Origin: Thioploca ingrica
Lineage (GTDB): Bacteria > Pseudomonadota > Gammaproteobacteria > Beggiatoales > Beggiatoaceae
DNA: 64,000 nucleotides
Assembly (NCBI GenBank): GCA_000828835.1
Contig: AP014633.1
Coordinates: 4,154,001 to 4,218,000, forward strand
Direction of reading: 5' to 3'
Shown: in pieces, positions 30,009 to 38,365 of the stretch
Numbering within the stretch: the first letter of the stretch is position 1
Layout of the letters: every line of letters begins with the position of its first letter
The notes under the pieces: generated by a model
Told to the model about the DNA's origin: nothing
Database searches by the model: none
The model's input: the letters and a program-made list of their open reading frames with translations, nothing else
Position numbers and translations under genes: made by a program

Positions 30009-30428
30009 CTAAGCGACCTCTTCTTCAGATTCATCGCCAAAATCACTTTCATCATCGGTGTCGTCATAGGATTCTTCGTCAAATGAGGGTGGTGAGGTTT
30101 CCTTTTCATCTTTAGTCTTAGCCATTGGCGAAGGTTCAGTAACCGCTTGTTTCCGACTTAAAATCAGATAACGAATCACCGCATCATTAAAGCGAAATAG
30201 GCCATTTAATTCATTAACAACGGCTATGTCACACTCAATATTCATCAACACATAGTGTGCTTTGTGGATTTTATTAATGGAATAAGCTAATTGGCGACGC
30301 CCCCAATCTTCGAGGCGATGAATCCGACCGGCTTTACCCTCGATAACGGTTTGATAACGTTCAATCATCGCCGGCACTTGTTCACTTTGATCCGGGTGAA
30401 CTAAAAATATGATTTCGTAATGTTTCAT
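30009..30428 (-). CDS. rpsF: 30S ribosomal protein S6
   Basis: A 139-residue small-subunit protein. Residues 1-100 form the usual domain ([44 protein letters not shown] split by the RNA-contact strand, [12 protein letters not shown]). The last 30 residues are strongly acidic ([20 protein letters not shown]), like the Glu tail of E. coli S6 but longer. It starts the rpsF-rpsR-rplI-dnaB-alr operon. A ribosome site (AGGAG) precedes the ATG. Confidence 0.97.
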   Translation of the reverse strand: MKHYEIIFLVHPDQSEQVPAMIERYQTVIEGKAGRIHRLEDWGRRQLAYSINKIHKAHYVLMNIECDIAVVNELNGLFRFNDAVIRYLILSRKQAVTEPSPMAKTKDEKETSPPSFDEESYDDTDDESDFGDESEEEVA

Positions 30429-30740
30429 GAGGCTCCTTCTGGGTTAAACAGCTTTATGTTCAAGTTCATTCAGTATCATAAAGCAAGGAGGCAATTTTAA
30501 CCTAACTGGGTGTATAAATTGACCTACGCTTAAAAAACACGGTAGTATAGTGAAGTTGAGAAGAGATGGCAACTGGCACGTGAGCCGGCAAATGAGGTAC
30601 GCGCCACGGTACGCACGTAAAAAAGCTAACGGTGCGTGGGACACACCTACTTGCTGATAATAAAATAGAGCAACTGTTCTCTAAACTTGCTCACAGTTGC
30701 TCTGTTATCTTTCAGTTAGTTGCTATGAGAGGGTTTGTTG
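30429..30740. other. Intergenic region between rpsF and a secreted-protein gene
   Basis: Holds the promoter of the ribosomal operon (minus strand), which I could not place with confidence, and a clear terminator at 30667-30703 for the upstream gene. The segment 30570-30650 is GC-richer with several TACG/CGTA and GTGCGT-type short inverted words, and might be a degenerate dispersed palindrome. No coding frame is convincing. Confidence 0.5.
30667..30703 (-). terminator. Rho-independent terminator of the 30741-31805 gene
   Basis: AGAGCAACTGT and ACAGTTGCTCT are perfect 11-base inverted arms separated by 15 bases. On the minus strand the stem is followed by ATTTTATT, which suits transcription of the secreted-protein gene that ends about 40 bases earlier. 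Confidence 0.75.
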
Positions 30741-31805
30741 CTAGAAGCAATGTTCTGGTGTCATTACGTTTAGGTTATCTACATCCATCATGCTATAGCA
30801 GAAACTACTTTGAGGAGTGAATTGAGTCGTGAAGGTCTTTTGACCATCGCCACGATCGACTGTGAATGGACCTTGTACTGCGGTTAAACTTACGCCATCT
30901 TTGGCTCTTTCCATGATGGATACTGCCCCTTCGCCAACCACAGTGAAGTTAAGAGTGGTACCGTTATAAGAATTGAGCATCACTTCTTGAACGGGTAAGC
31001 AATCGGTATCGGCAAGGAAATTAAAGAGGGCCGGTAGTTTTCTTAGCCCTAAAGCTGGTGCAGTAAAGTTGATTGTTAGAGTACCGTAAAGGTCATGTTG
31101 AGTTTCTGGCCATGTACCACCAACTGATGTACCAGTACCATGCCCAGGTATTAATACTGGCTCACTATAGACAGCCGTAAAAATCACTGGTGGTGGTACA
31201 GGTAGCTTTTGAGTAATAGGCTGACCTTTTGCAGAACCTGGCGTATGTTCGGGTGGAAAGGGTCGTGGTCCCCGTATATCAAAAACACCTTTGGGTGATC
31301 CGACTTTCCTTAAAAGCTCAAGTTTAATCTGTGTTATAGGTACAGTTGTATATAGTCTCCATTGGTTAGTCCAGGTATCACCAACTTCAACCAACATCCA
31401 GTTAGTTCCTGCGGCTGTACCGGGGCTCTTAAACATAATTTTCTCCGTACCACCACCAGCGAAAGTCACCGTCACCGGGAATTGAGCCATTTCGGCTCCA
31501 GTCATGAAGAATGGGGGGTGATTAGGACATAAACTGTGTTTGTTTACTGGTTTGGAGTCATCTACTGTGATATAACTTGGTAGTGGAGCAGGTTTATTGG
31601 ATCCCATCGGTTCGCTTGTCGAATTATCTACTGCATCTTCTGCAATTATTGGCTCGGTTTCGAGGACGGGATCAACTTGGGCGAGGATGGCATTGATTTC
31701 TTCATCTGACATCCCAGGATAGATATTAAATTCTTCAGCGAGGACATAAGTGCTTGAGGCACCAAACAATATTGCTGCTGTAACCAGCATACTGGTTTTC
31801 TTCAT
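30741..31805 (-). CDS. Secreted protein of unknown function
   Basis: A 354-residue protein with a clear signal peptide (KKTSMLVTAAILFGASSTYVLA, cleavage likely near residue 24 before EEF). An acidic, Pro-containing segment (about 25-75) precedes a larger beta-rich part with six or fewer cysteines (CPNH at about 92, DCLPVQEV at about 266, a pair near the end, CYSMMD...HCF). No family is recognised. The ATG at 31805 has a good AAGGAG site; the GTG one codon earlier is not required. It stands alone, with its own terminator downstream and a 500-base upstream region. Confidence 0.8.
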   Translation of the reverse strand: MKKTSMLVTAAILFGASSTYVLAEEFNIYPGMSDEEINAILAQVDPVLETEPIIAEDAVDNSTSEPMGSNKPAPLPSYITVDDSKPVNKHSLCPNHPPFFMTGAEMAQFPVTVTFAGGGTEKIMFKSPGTAAGTNWMLVEVGDTWTNQWRLYTTVPITQIKLELLRKVGSPKGVFDIRGPRPFPPEHTPGSAKGQPITQKLPVPPPVIFTAVYSEPVLIPGHGTGTSVGGTWPETQHDLYGTLTINFTAPALGLRKLPALFNFLADTDCLPVQEVMLNSYNGTTLNFTVVGEGAVSIMERAKDGVSLTAVQGPFTVDRGDGQKTFTTQFTPQSSFCYSMMDVDNLNVMTPEHCF

Positions 31806-32312
31806 CACATTCTCCTTGTTACTATGATTGACTTAATGGTCATTCAATTCATAGTCAGGAAAGAAGAAGTAAGAATGTATCTGCTTTTTGGCAAATCCCT
31901 ACCTTTTCTTTTGGACACTTAACCATTTAGTCTGGGTTAAGTGAATTTTTGTATATTAAAAAATATACATCTTTTCTATATGGCGATAAATTAAATTTTT
32001 TCTAGATAAAATAAGATTAACGGTATTTAATAGACATTAAACGGTAATTAATTTTTAAATGGCTAACGCGGAAGATGGATAAAGCGAAATTGCCATCTAC
32101 TGAATGGAGCTAGGTAGGTCGGGTTAGCGGTAACGTAACCCAACATTTCATGTCCCGTTTTGTCGGGTTATGGCGCAAACAGACGCGTCTAACCCGACCT
32201 ACCTAGCTTTTGGGGCAGAAAAAATTTGAACCCTTTCAGGCTCCAGATGTTAAGTATATCGAGTGATGCGGTTCCTTCGTCACCACATCCTACAGGGGCT
32301 GCATCCGGCGAG
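31806..32312. promoter_or_regulatory. Upstream region with AT palindrome and dispersed repeat
   Basis: The 507-base gap between scpB (ends here) and the secreted-protein gene (starts here), both on the minus strand. It holds a near-symmetrical palindrome at 31950-31969 (TGTATATT-4-AATATACA) suited to a regulator or a hairpin, an AT-rich stretch at 31970-32060 likely to include the promoter, and the GC-richer palindromic repeat at 32108-32208. No gene is seen. Confidence 0.5.
32108..32208. repeat. Dispersed palindromic repeat with 19-base inverted ends
   Basis: AGCTAGGTAGGTCGGGTTA at 32108-32126 is the exact inverse of 32190-32208. The interior repeats the words AACCCAAC and TTGTCGGGTTA. Such TAGGTCGGGTTAGCG units are dispersed intergenic palindromes in many bacteria. 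The inner palindrome at 55569-55647 shares the GTAGGTCGG start. It may terminate scpB transcription. Confidence 0.8.
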
Positions 32313-32897
32313 TTATTCAATATTATCTAAATCATCAGGCGTTATCGCTTCAATCGGGAGGGGAGTCATTGCAACTAATTGTGTCAGCGTTGGTAAATCA
32401 TCAAGATTTTTTAGGCCAAAATGATCTAAAAATTGCCGAGTGGTGCCATACAATGCCGGGCGACCGGGAGTCTCTCGATAAGCGAGGATGCGAATCCATT
32501 GGTAATCATGTAATTTCTTAATGACTTCAGTACTGACACTGATACCTCGTATCGCTTCAATTTCAGTGCGAGTAATCGGTTGACGGTAGGCAATAATCGC
32601 CAGTGTTTCCAATAAGGCGCGGGAATAGCGAGGGGGCGCAGTAGTCCACAAGCGTTTAATCCAAGGGATCAAATTTGCTTTGACTTGAAAGCGATAACCA
32701 CTCGCTGTTTCGACGAGTTCGATACCGCGTTGGGTACAATCCGTACTTAATTCCGCTAAGAGAGTTCGTAAAATAGGGCGTGTTGGTGGTTCTGCGAGGG
32801 GAGTGAATAACGATTGGAGTTGCTCGAGCGTTAAAGGTTTATCAGCGACCAATAATGCCGCTTCAATGATGGCTTTGAGTTGGAGATCATCTAACAT
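32313..32897 (-). CDS. scpB: Segregation and condensation protein ScpB
   Basis: A 194-residue kleisin-associated protein with two winged-helix domains that works with ScpA and SMC in chromosome condensation. Signature segments are IIEAALLVADKPLTLEQLQSLF at the N-terminus and RALLETLAIIAYRQPITRTEIEAIRG at about residues 92-117, followed by GRPALYGTT (about 143-151). It lies 11 bases after scpA. In many gammaproteobacteria rluB follows; here it does not. Confidence 0.95.
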   Translation of the reverse strand: MLDDLQLKAIIEAALLVADKPLTLEQLQSLFTPLAEPPTRPILRTLLAELSTDCTQRGIELVETASGYRFQVKANLIPWIKRLWTTAPPRYSRALLETLAIIAYRQPITRTEIEAIRGISVSTEVIKKLHDYQWIRILAYRETPGRPALYGTTRQFLDHFGLKNLDDLPTLTQLVAMTPLPIEAITPDDLDNIE

Positions 32898-32908
32898 AAA
32901 ACCAATCG

Positions 32909-33721
32909 CTATATTGATTCGATTCTCAAGACTTGTATGGCTGCAAACGGTTGTGGTTGCACCAGTTGAATAAGTGATTCTTTAGCCAGTTCTAAGATAG
33001 CTAACAAGGTAACAACGACGCCAGCACGACCTTCTTCTACGGTAAATAATTGAATAAATTCAATACCAGGAGATTGATTCAAGGCGGCGAGAATTAAGCT
33101 CATGCGCTCACGGACTGACAATGGTTCACGTAAAATTTGATGTGATGAAAAAAATGTCGCTCGTTTCATGACGGCTTGCATCGTTGCTAAAAGTTCTGAC
33201 CAACTAATAGGCGGAATAATTATTTCAGCAACTATTTCTAGTTTAGCTACAGCGACGGGAAAAATATCGCGCCCAATTTGAGGCAAATCAGCTAATTGTT
33301 GGGCAGCGTGTTTATAACGTGCATATTCTTGTAATTGCTCAATTAATTTGGCGCGTGGATCGTCTGGTTCGCTAGAATCATCAGCGGCAGCCAAGGTGGG
33401 TAATAATAACCGGGATTTAATTTCGCTCAGTAGCGCTGCCATTAAGAGATATTCAGCCGCTAAATCCAACTGTAATTCGGTCATTAATTCGATATAGTGT
33501 ACATATTGCTGAGTGATTTCAGCGATAGGAATATTAAGAATATCAATATGTTGATTTTGTATCAAATATAATAATAGATCCAATGGCCCTTCAAAACTTT
33601 CCAAAAAGATTCGCAATGCCTCCGGGGGCACATATAACCCGACTGGTAATTCGGTTAATGGTTTACCTTGGACGATTGCCGGGGGTGAATCGATGGTCAT
33701 TGGAGAAGCTAAAGTATTCAA
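32909..33721 (-). CDS. scpA: Segregation and condensation protein ScpA
   Basis: A 270-residue kleisin. The N-terminal motif FEGPLDLLLYLIQNQHIDILNIPIAEITQQY (about residues 43-73) is diagnostic, followed by LAAEYLLMAALLSEIKSRLLLP and the C-terminal winged helix (GRAGVVVTLLAILELAKESLIQL). The frame begins with TTG at 33721, overlapping the trpS stop; the ATG at codon 8 (MTIDSPP) is an equally possible start. It is translationally coupled to trpS and followed closely by scpB. Confidence 0.94.
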   Translation of the reverse strand: MNTLASPMTIDSPPAIVQGKPLTELPVGLYVPPEALRIFLESFEGPLDLLLYLIQNQHIDILNIPIAEITQQYVHYIELMTELQLDLAAEYLLMAALLSEIKSRLLLPTLAAADDSSEPDDPRAKLIEQLQEYARYKHAAQQLADLPQIGRDIFPVAVAKLEIVAEIIIPPISWSELLATMQAVMKRATFFSSHQILREPLSVRERMSLILAALNQSPGIEFIQLFTVEEGRAGVVVTLLAILELAKESLIQLVQPQPFAAIQVLRIESI

Positions 33722-34929
33722 CGATAAATTAATCCCATGACTTGTCGCACTTCATCAAGGGTTTCTCGAGCAGCCATTCGTGCCTTTTCACAACCCTCGT
33801 TGATGATGGCGCGCATAGATTCAGGTTCTTCCAGATAATGTTTAGCACGTTCTTGAATGGGGGCTAATTCAGTTAAGATGGCTTCTATGATGGGTTGTTT
33901 ACATTCTATGCAGCCAATGGTGGCCTGTTGACAACCCTGTTGTACCCACGTTTTAATTTCTTCGGGAGAATAAATTTGGTGAAATTGCCAAACGGGACAT
34001 TTGTCAGGATTACCCGGATCAGTACGTCGTATCCGAGCGGGATCAGTTGGCATGGTACGAATTTTCGTTTCTATACTTTTGGGGGCTTCTCGTAAAGCAA
34101 TCGTGTTATTGTAAGATTTGGACATCTTTTGCCCATCTAAACCGGGCATTTTTGAAGTGGGTGTCAGTAATGCCTCTGGTTCAGGTAAAATCGTTCGAGT
34201 GTCTCCCTCTAAATAACCCAGAAGACGTTTTTTATCACCGAAATTAAGATTTTGCTGGCTATCTACTAAAGCTTGGGCAGTACTGAGGGCCTCTTCATCG
34301 CCTTGTTCTTGATATTTTTTTCGTAATTCTTTATAAATCTTGGCATTTTTTTTACCCATCTTGCGAAGCGCTTCTTTGGCTTTGTCTTCAAAATCAGGTT
34401 CGCGTCCATAAAGATAATTAAAACGTCGCGCTAATTCTCGAGTAAATTCAATATGGGCTACTTGATCCTCGCCCACCGGGACTAGTCCGGCTTTATAAAT
34501 TAAAATATCAGCACTTTGTAGTAACGGATAACCCAAAAAACCGTAGGTAGATAAATCTTTATCTTGAAGTTTTTGTTGTTGATCCTTATAAGTCGGAACG
34601 CGTTCTAACCAACTTAATGGGGTAGACATGGATAAAAGTAAATGTAATTCAGCATGTTCAGGTACTTTTGACTGAATAAATAAAGTGGCTTCCCCGGGAT
34701 TAATACCGACGGCTAACCAATCGATTATCATATCCCAAACACTGGGTACAATGACGCTGGTATTATCATATTCAGTAGTTAGTGCATGCCAATCAGCAAT
34801 GAAAAAATAACATTTGTATTCATGTTGTAAAGTAATCCAATTTTTCAGTACCCCATGTAAATGTCCTAAATGTAATTGACCGGTTGGTCGCATCCCAGAC
34901 AAAACCCGCTGCGAAGTTGATGAAGTCAA
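33718..34929 (-). CDS. trpS: Tryptophanyl-tRNA synthetase
   Basis: A 403-residue class I synthetase. The HIGH-type motif reads GQLHLGHLHG (about 17-26) and the KMSKS motif is intact (GLDGQKMSKSYNN, about 270-282). Compared with the 334-residue E. coli form it carries an insert of about 60 residues before KMSKS, rich in Lys and Glu (AKIYKELRKKYQEQGDEEA), as in many other proteobacterial TrpRS. It lies between the M50 protease gene and scpA, a gene order conserved in gammaproteobacteria. Confidence 0.96.
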   Translation of the reverse strand: MTSSTSQRVLSGMRPTGQLHLGHLHGVLKNWITLQHEYKCYFFIADWHALTTEYDNTSVIVPSVWDMIIDWLAVGINPGEATLFIQSKVPEHAELHLLLSMSTPLSWLERVPTYKDQQQKLQDKDLSTYGFLGYPLLQSADILIYKAGLVPVGEDQVAHIEFTRELARRFNYLYGREPDFEDKAKEALRKMGKKNAKIYKELRKKYQEQGDEEALSTAQALVDSQQNLNFGDKKRLLGYLEGDTRTILPEPEALLTPTSKMPGLDGQKMSKSYNNTIALREAPKSIETKIRTMPTDPARIRRTDPGNPDKCPVWQFHQIYSPEEIKTWVQQGCQQATIGCIECKQPIIEAILTELAPIQERAKHYLEEPESMRAIINEGCEKARMAARETLDEVRQVMGLIYR

Positions 34930-34962
34930 ACTATTCTCCTCAATCGTTTATTGCTTGATTTT

Positions 34963-35634
34963 TTAAAATCCCGGTAACAACTGTTCCTGCATTCCCACTA
35001 GCCAAGTTAATTGTTCGTATATTAATTTTACCAACGGAATTAAAATTTTTCCTAATACGCCGATGGTAAGTAACAAGATTAAGATGATCAAGCCAAATGG
35101 TTCAAGTTGTCCAAATGGTCGAGCTAAACTGGGCGGTAAAATACTATACAGTACTCGTCCACCATCTAGAGGTAAGATAGGAATTAAATTCAGTACCATG
35201 AATACGGTATTAATAATGATGCCCGCTTGGCCCATATAAAAGAAAAACAGACTTTGTTCAAACCAAGCTGATGTTATCCAACCGATTTTGGCTATCATAG
35301 CCCAGATGATGGCCATCAGGAAATTAGCGAATGGTCCAGCGAGGGCGACCAGCGCCATGTCACGACGAGGTTGTCGTAAATAACGCCAATTGACTGGTAC
35401 TGGCTTAGCCCAACCGAATATCAAGCCACCCAGCGTAAACATGATGATGGGTACAATAACGGTTCCGATGGGATCAATATGTTTAAGTGGATTAAGCGTA
35501 ACGCGACCTAATTGCCAAGCGGTGCTGTCACCCAGTTGTAAAGCAGCCCACCCATGTGCAGCTTCATGCACCGTAATCGCTAATAATATAGGTAATAATA
35601 TAGTTATAACTTGTTGTATAATTTGGTAATTCAT
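34963..35634 (-). CDS. Site-2 protease-like M50 zinc metalloprotease
   Basis: A 223-residue inner-membrane peptidase of the small M50 family (YwhC/Rv-type, without PDZ domains). The zinc motif HEAAH is at residues 23-27 inside the first membrane helix, and the third ligand is D157 in NLIPILPLDGGR. Four to six hydrophobic helices span the rest. It lies between yciO and trpS. The substrate is not known; regulated intramembrane proteolysis is the family activity. Confidence 0.92.
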   Translation of the reverse strand: MNYQIIQQVITILLPILLAITVHEAAHGWAALQLGDSTAWQLGRVTLNPLKHIDPIGTVIVPIIMFTLGGLIFGWAKPVPVNWRYLRQPRRDMALVALAGPFANFLMAIIWAMIAKIGWITSAWFEQSLFFFYMGQAGIIINTVFMVLNLIPILPLDGGRVLYSILPPSLARPFGQLEPFGLIILILLLTIGVLGKILIPLVKLIYEQLTWLVGMQEQLLPGF

Positions 35635-35643
35635 TTGCAGGTT

Positions 35644-36267
35644 TCAGTTAGCTGTTAACTGAACGACTCCTTTACCATAACGTAAAATCTGAGGAGTATC
35701 CTCTAATAGGTCAATAACCGTGGTGGGTTCAAAGCCACAATTTCCCCCATCAATGATTAAATCAACCTGTTTTTCTAATAATTCTTTGATCTCTTCTGGC
35801 TCAGTTTCCGGCATTTCTTTATTGGGCATAATCAGAGTAGAACTCATAATCGGTTCGCTTAAAGCGCCTAAAATCGCCTGAGCAATAATATGGTCAGGAA
35901 TGCGTAACCCAATGGTTTTACGCTTAGGATTTTGTAAGCGGCGCGGTACTTCATGAGTGGCTTTTAATATAAAAGTATACGGACCAGGTATGAGGGATTT
36001 GATGAAACGAAATGACATATTATCCAGATTGGCATAAGTAGCAATTTCGGAAAGATCTCGACAAACTAAAGTAAAATTATGCTCTTTATTGGTTTGACGA
36101 ATGCGACTCAGGCGTTCCATCGCCGATTTATCTCCAATATGGCAACCTAACGCATAACTCGAATCAGTCGGATAGACAATAACACCACCGCTACGGATAA
36201 TAGCCACCGTTTGATTAATTAACCGCAGTTGTGGATTTTGGGGATGAATCCGAAAAAATTGACTCAT
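35644..36267 (-). CDS. yciO: YciO/YrdC/Sua5-family protein
   Basis: A 207-residue YrdC-like protein resembling E. coli YciO, related to threonylcarbamoyl-AMP synthase. It starts MSQFFRIHPQNPQLRLINQ, as YciO does, so the ATG at 36267 is preferred over the frame opening at 36342, whose 25 extra residues do not look like the family. GGVIVYPTDSSYALGC (about 27-42) and KEHNFTLVCRDL (about 60-71) are the nucleotide/threonine-site motifs. Activity of YciO-type proteins is less certain than of TsaC itself. It lies in the trmB-yciO-M50-trpS-scpAB cluster. Confidence 0.88.
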   Translation of the reverse strand: MSQFFRIHPQNPQLRLINQTVAIIRSGGVIVYPTDSSYALGCHIGDKSAMERLSRIRQTNKEHNFTLVCRDLSEIATYANLDNMSFRFIKSLIPGPYTFILKATHEVPRRLQNPKRKTIGLRIPDHIIAQAILGALSEPIMSSTLIMPNKEMPETEPEEIKELLEKQVDLIIDGGNCGFEPTTVIDLLEDTPQILRYGKGVVQLTAN

Positions 36268-36342
36268 AATTTGGGTAACTCTTAACTCAATATCTTCCTT
36301 AATAATTTTACTCAACCAGTCGGAAAAATACCAACCCATCAC

Positions 36343-37026
36343 TTATTGACGCTGGTAAAGTAAATTCCACACTTTATTCCCTAAACGTAAGCCACGCTGT
36401 TCAAATTTAGTTAACGGACGCTCCACCGGCGCGGCTGAGGGTGCAAACCCTCCCGTGGCTACGCTATTGATAAAATCTGGAGAAGTTTCCAACACGGATA
36501 ACATCTGCTGGGCGTAATCTTGCCAATCCGTTGCTAAATATAAATAACCACCGGCTTTCATTCGTTGAGCTAATAACTGAATGAACTCCGGTTGCACCAA
36601 TCTGCGCTTATGGTGACGTTTTCTTGGCCACGGATCCGGAAAAAATAAATAAACGTTATCTAAACTCGATACCGTGAGTTGATATTGTAGCACTTCTACT
36701 GCATCAGCGCAGAAAACCCGAACATTACTTAATTGATTCGCTTCCAATTGTAATAGGAGACGACCCACCCCGGGACGATAAACGTCAATACCAAGATAAT
36801 CATATTCAGGATGAGTTTTAGCCATATTCACCAGGGTATCACCCATCCCAAAACCAATCTCGAGATGTTTTGCGGCGGTTCTACCAAATAATTCTTGTAG
36901 ATCCAAGCTAGTTTGACTGGCGGGTACCCCATATCGTGGCCATAAAGTTTCTAAAGCTCGTTGTTGAGCTAAAGTAACGCGTCCACTGCGGCGGACAAAA
37001 CTGCGAATAATAAAAGAATTCATCAA
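36343..37026 (-). CDS. trmB: tRNA (guanine-N7-)-methyltransferase
   Basis: A 227-residue SAM-dependent enzyme that makes m7G46 in tRNA. Key segments are LEIGFGMGDTLVNMA (about 76-90, the SAM site), YLGIDVYRPGVGRLL (about 96-110), VYLFFPDPWPRKRHHKRRLV (about 144-163, the diagnostic PDPWPKKRHxKRR motif) and the C-terminal TKFEQRG. Length is normal. It is the first gene of the cluster that runs to scpB and starts 18 bases after the REC-kinase gene, so it may share its transcript. Confidence 0.96.
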   Translation of the reverse strand: MMNSFIIRSFVRRSGRVTLAQQRALETLWPRYGVPASQTSLDLQELFGRTAAKHLEIGFGMGDTLVNMAKTHPEYDYLGIDVYRPGVGRLLLQLEANQLSNVRVFCADAVEVLQYQLTVSSLDNVYLFFPDPWPRKRHHKRRLVQPEFIQLLAQRMKAGGYLYLATDWQDYAQQMLSVLETSPDFINSVATGGFAPSAAPVERPLTKFEQRGLRLGNKVWNLLYQRQ

Positions 37027-37044
37027 CAGTTACTTTACTTAGTT

Positions 37045-38307
37045 TTAGCTTAAGCCATTTTTGGAAGAATCTTTGGTGGGTAAAGTAAAATAAAATAAGC
37101 TACCTTGTCCAGGTATACTTTCTACACCCACATCTCCACCCAATTTTTCTACGATTTGTTGCACAATCGTTAAACCCAAGCCATGTCCTTTAGCACGGCT
37201 TTTATGCAGGCGCGTGAAAGGTGTAAACAATTTAGCCTGTTCTTTCGCTTCTAAACCTTGTCCATTATCACGAACCCAAAAGCGGATCATACCATTGTTT
37301 TGAATATCAGCACCCAGTTTAATCTGAGGAGGAATTCCGCCATATTTGAGGGCATTAGTTAAATAATTAACCCAGATTTCTTCAATCCAAGTTGCAAAAC
37401 CTAAAGCAACTGGCCAATGTTCTGGGGAAACAATTTCTGCTTTATATTCAGCAATTATCGGTGCTAGACGCTGTTCTATGACTTGATTAATAATGCGACC
37501 CATATCTAAAGAACGAGCGACGGGTTCTGGATGTCGGGAAACCCCTGCCAGCATCAGCAGAGCATCAATAATATTGAACATTTGCTCACCAGCTTGTTTG
37601 ATAAACTTGAGTCGCTCCAAGCACTGATCATAAGGTGAAGGAAATTCTGCACATTCTTCTAGCAATAAATCGGCAAAACCGGTAATGGTGGCCAAAGGAT
37701 TTTTTAGATCATGGGCAACCATATGAGCAAAGGCATCCAATTCTTGGTTACGTTTTTCCAACTCAGCCGAACGATTTTCTAAATCACTTGAGCGTTCGCG
37801 TAATTCAACACTACGTTCTGCCAGCACATTGGCGGTATTTTGCAAGTACTCTTCGATTTGTTTACGAAAATTAATTTCTTCTTGTAAATATTGATTCTGT
37901 TCTTGCAGTTGGAGTTGTAATTTCCGCAATTTAATATGCGTTTTAATCCGAGCCAAGACTTCTTCTTGTTGAATGGGCTTAGTAATGTAATCAGCGGCAC
38001 CTAAAGAAAATCCTTTCACTTTATCAACAGTATCCGATAATGCGGTCATAAAAATGATGGGAATATCTTTTAATTTGTTCATCGCTTTTAATTTATCGCA
38101 AACTTCAAAGCCATCCATGCCTGGCATCATTACATCTAATAATATCAAGTCCGGGTTGGTGTATTCGGCTGTTTCAATACCCTCTTCACCATCTTGGGCA
38201 ACTAACACGGTGAATCCTTTATTGGTTAAAAAATGCAGCAGAACCATCACATTTTCCGGCATATCGTCAATAATTAAAAGTGTATCTCGAGGTGAAGAAT
38301 TAACCAT
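37045..38307 (-). CDS. Receiver-histidine kinase protein
   Basis: A 420-residue soluble protein. The N-terminal receiver has D58 (LILLDVMMPG) and the lysine in ITKPIQ. Then comes a long coiled coil (about 125-190, with repeated ERS/ENRSAELEKR words), a HisKA box with H199 in AHMVAHDLKNPLATIT, and an ATPase domain (WVNYLTNALKYGG, DNGQGL, GHGLGLTIV). The HDLKNP form of the H-box is typical of bacteriophytochrome-like kinases. It follows the giant Ser/Thr kinase-histidine kinase by 58 bases on the same strand and may receive phosphate from it. Confidence 0.92.
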   Translation of the reverse strand: MVNSSPRDTLLIIDDMPENVMVLLHFLTNKGFTVLVAQDGEEGIETAEYTNPDLILLDVMMPGMDGFEVCDKLKAMNKLKDIPIIFMTALSDTVDKVKGFSLGAADYITKPIQQEEVLARIKTHIKLRKLQLQLQEQNQYLQEEINFRKQIEEYLQNTANVLAERSVELRERSSDLENRSAELEKRNQELDAFAHMVAHDLKNPLATITGFADLLLEECAEFPSPYDQCLERLKFIKQAGEQMFNIIDALLMLAGVSRHPEPVARSLDMGRIINQVIEQRLAPIIAEYKAEIVSPEHWPVALGFATWIEEIWVNYLTNALKYGGIPPQIKLGADIQNNGMIRFWVRDNGQGLEAKEQAKLFTPFTRLHKSRAKGHGLGLTIVQQIVEKLGGDVGVESIPGQGSLFYFTLPTKDSSKNGLS

Positions 38308-38365
38308 AAGCTATTCAAGTGAAATGTTGGAGTAAATTGATTGTTGGGATTAAAATTAAAATGAA

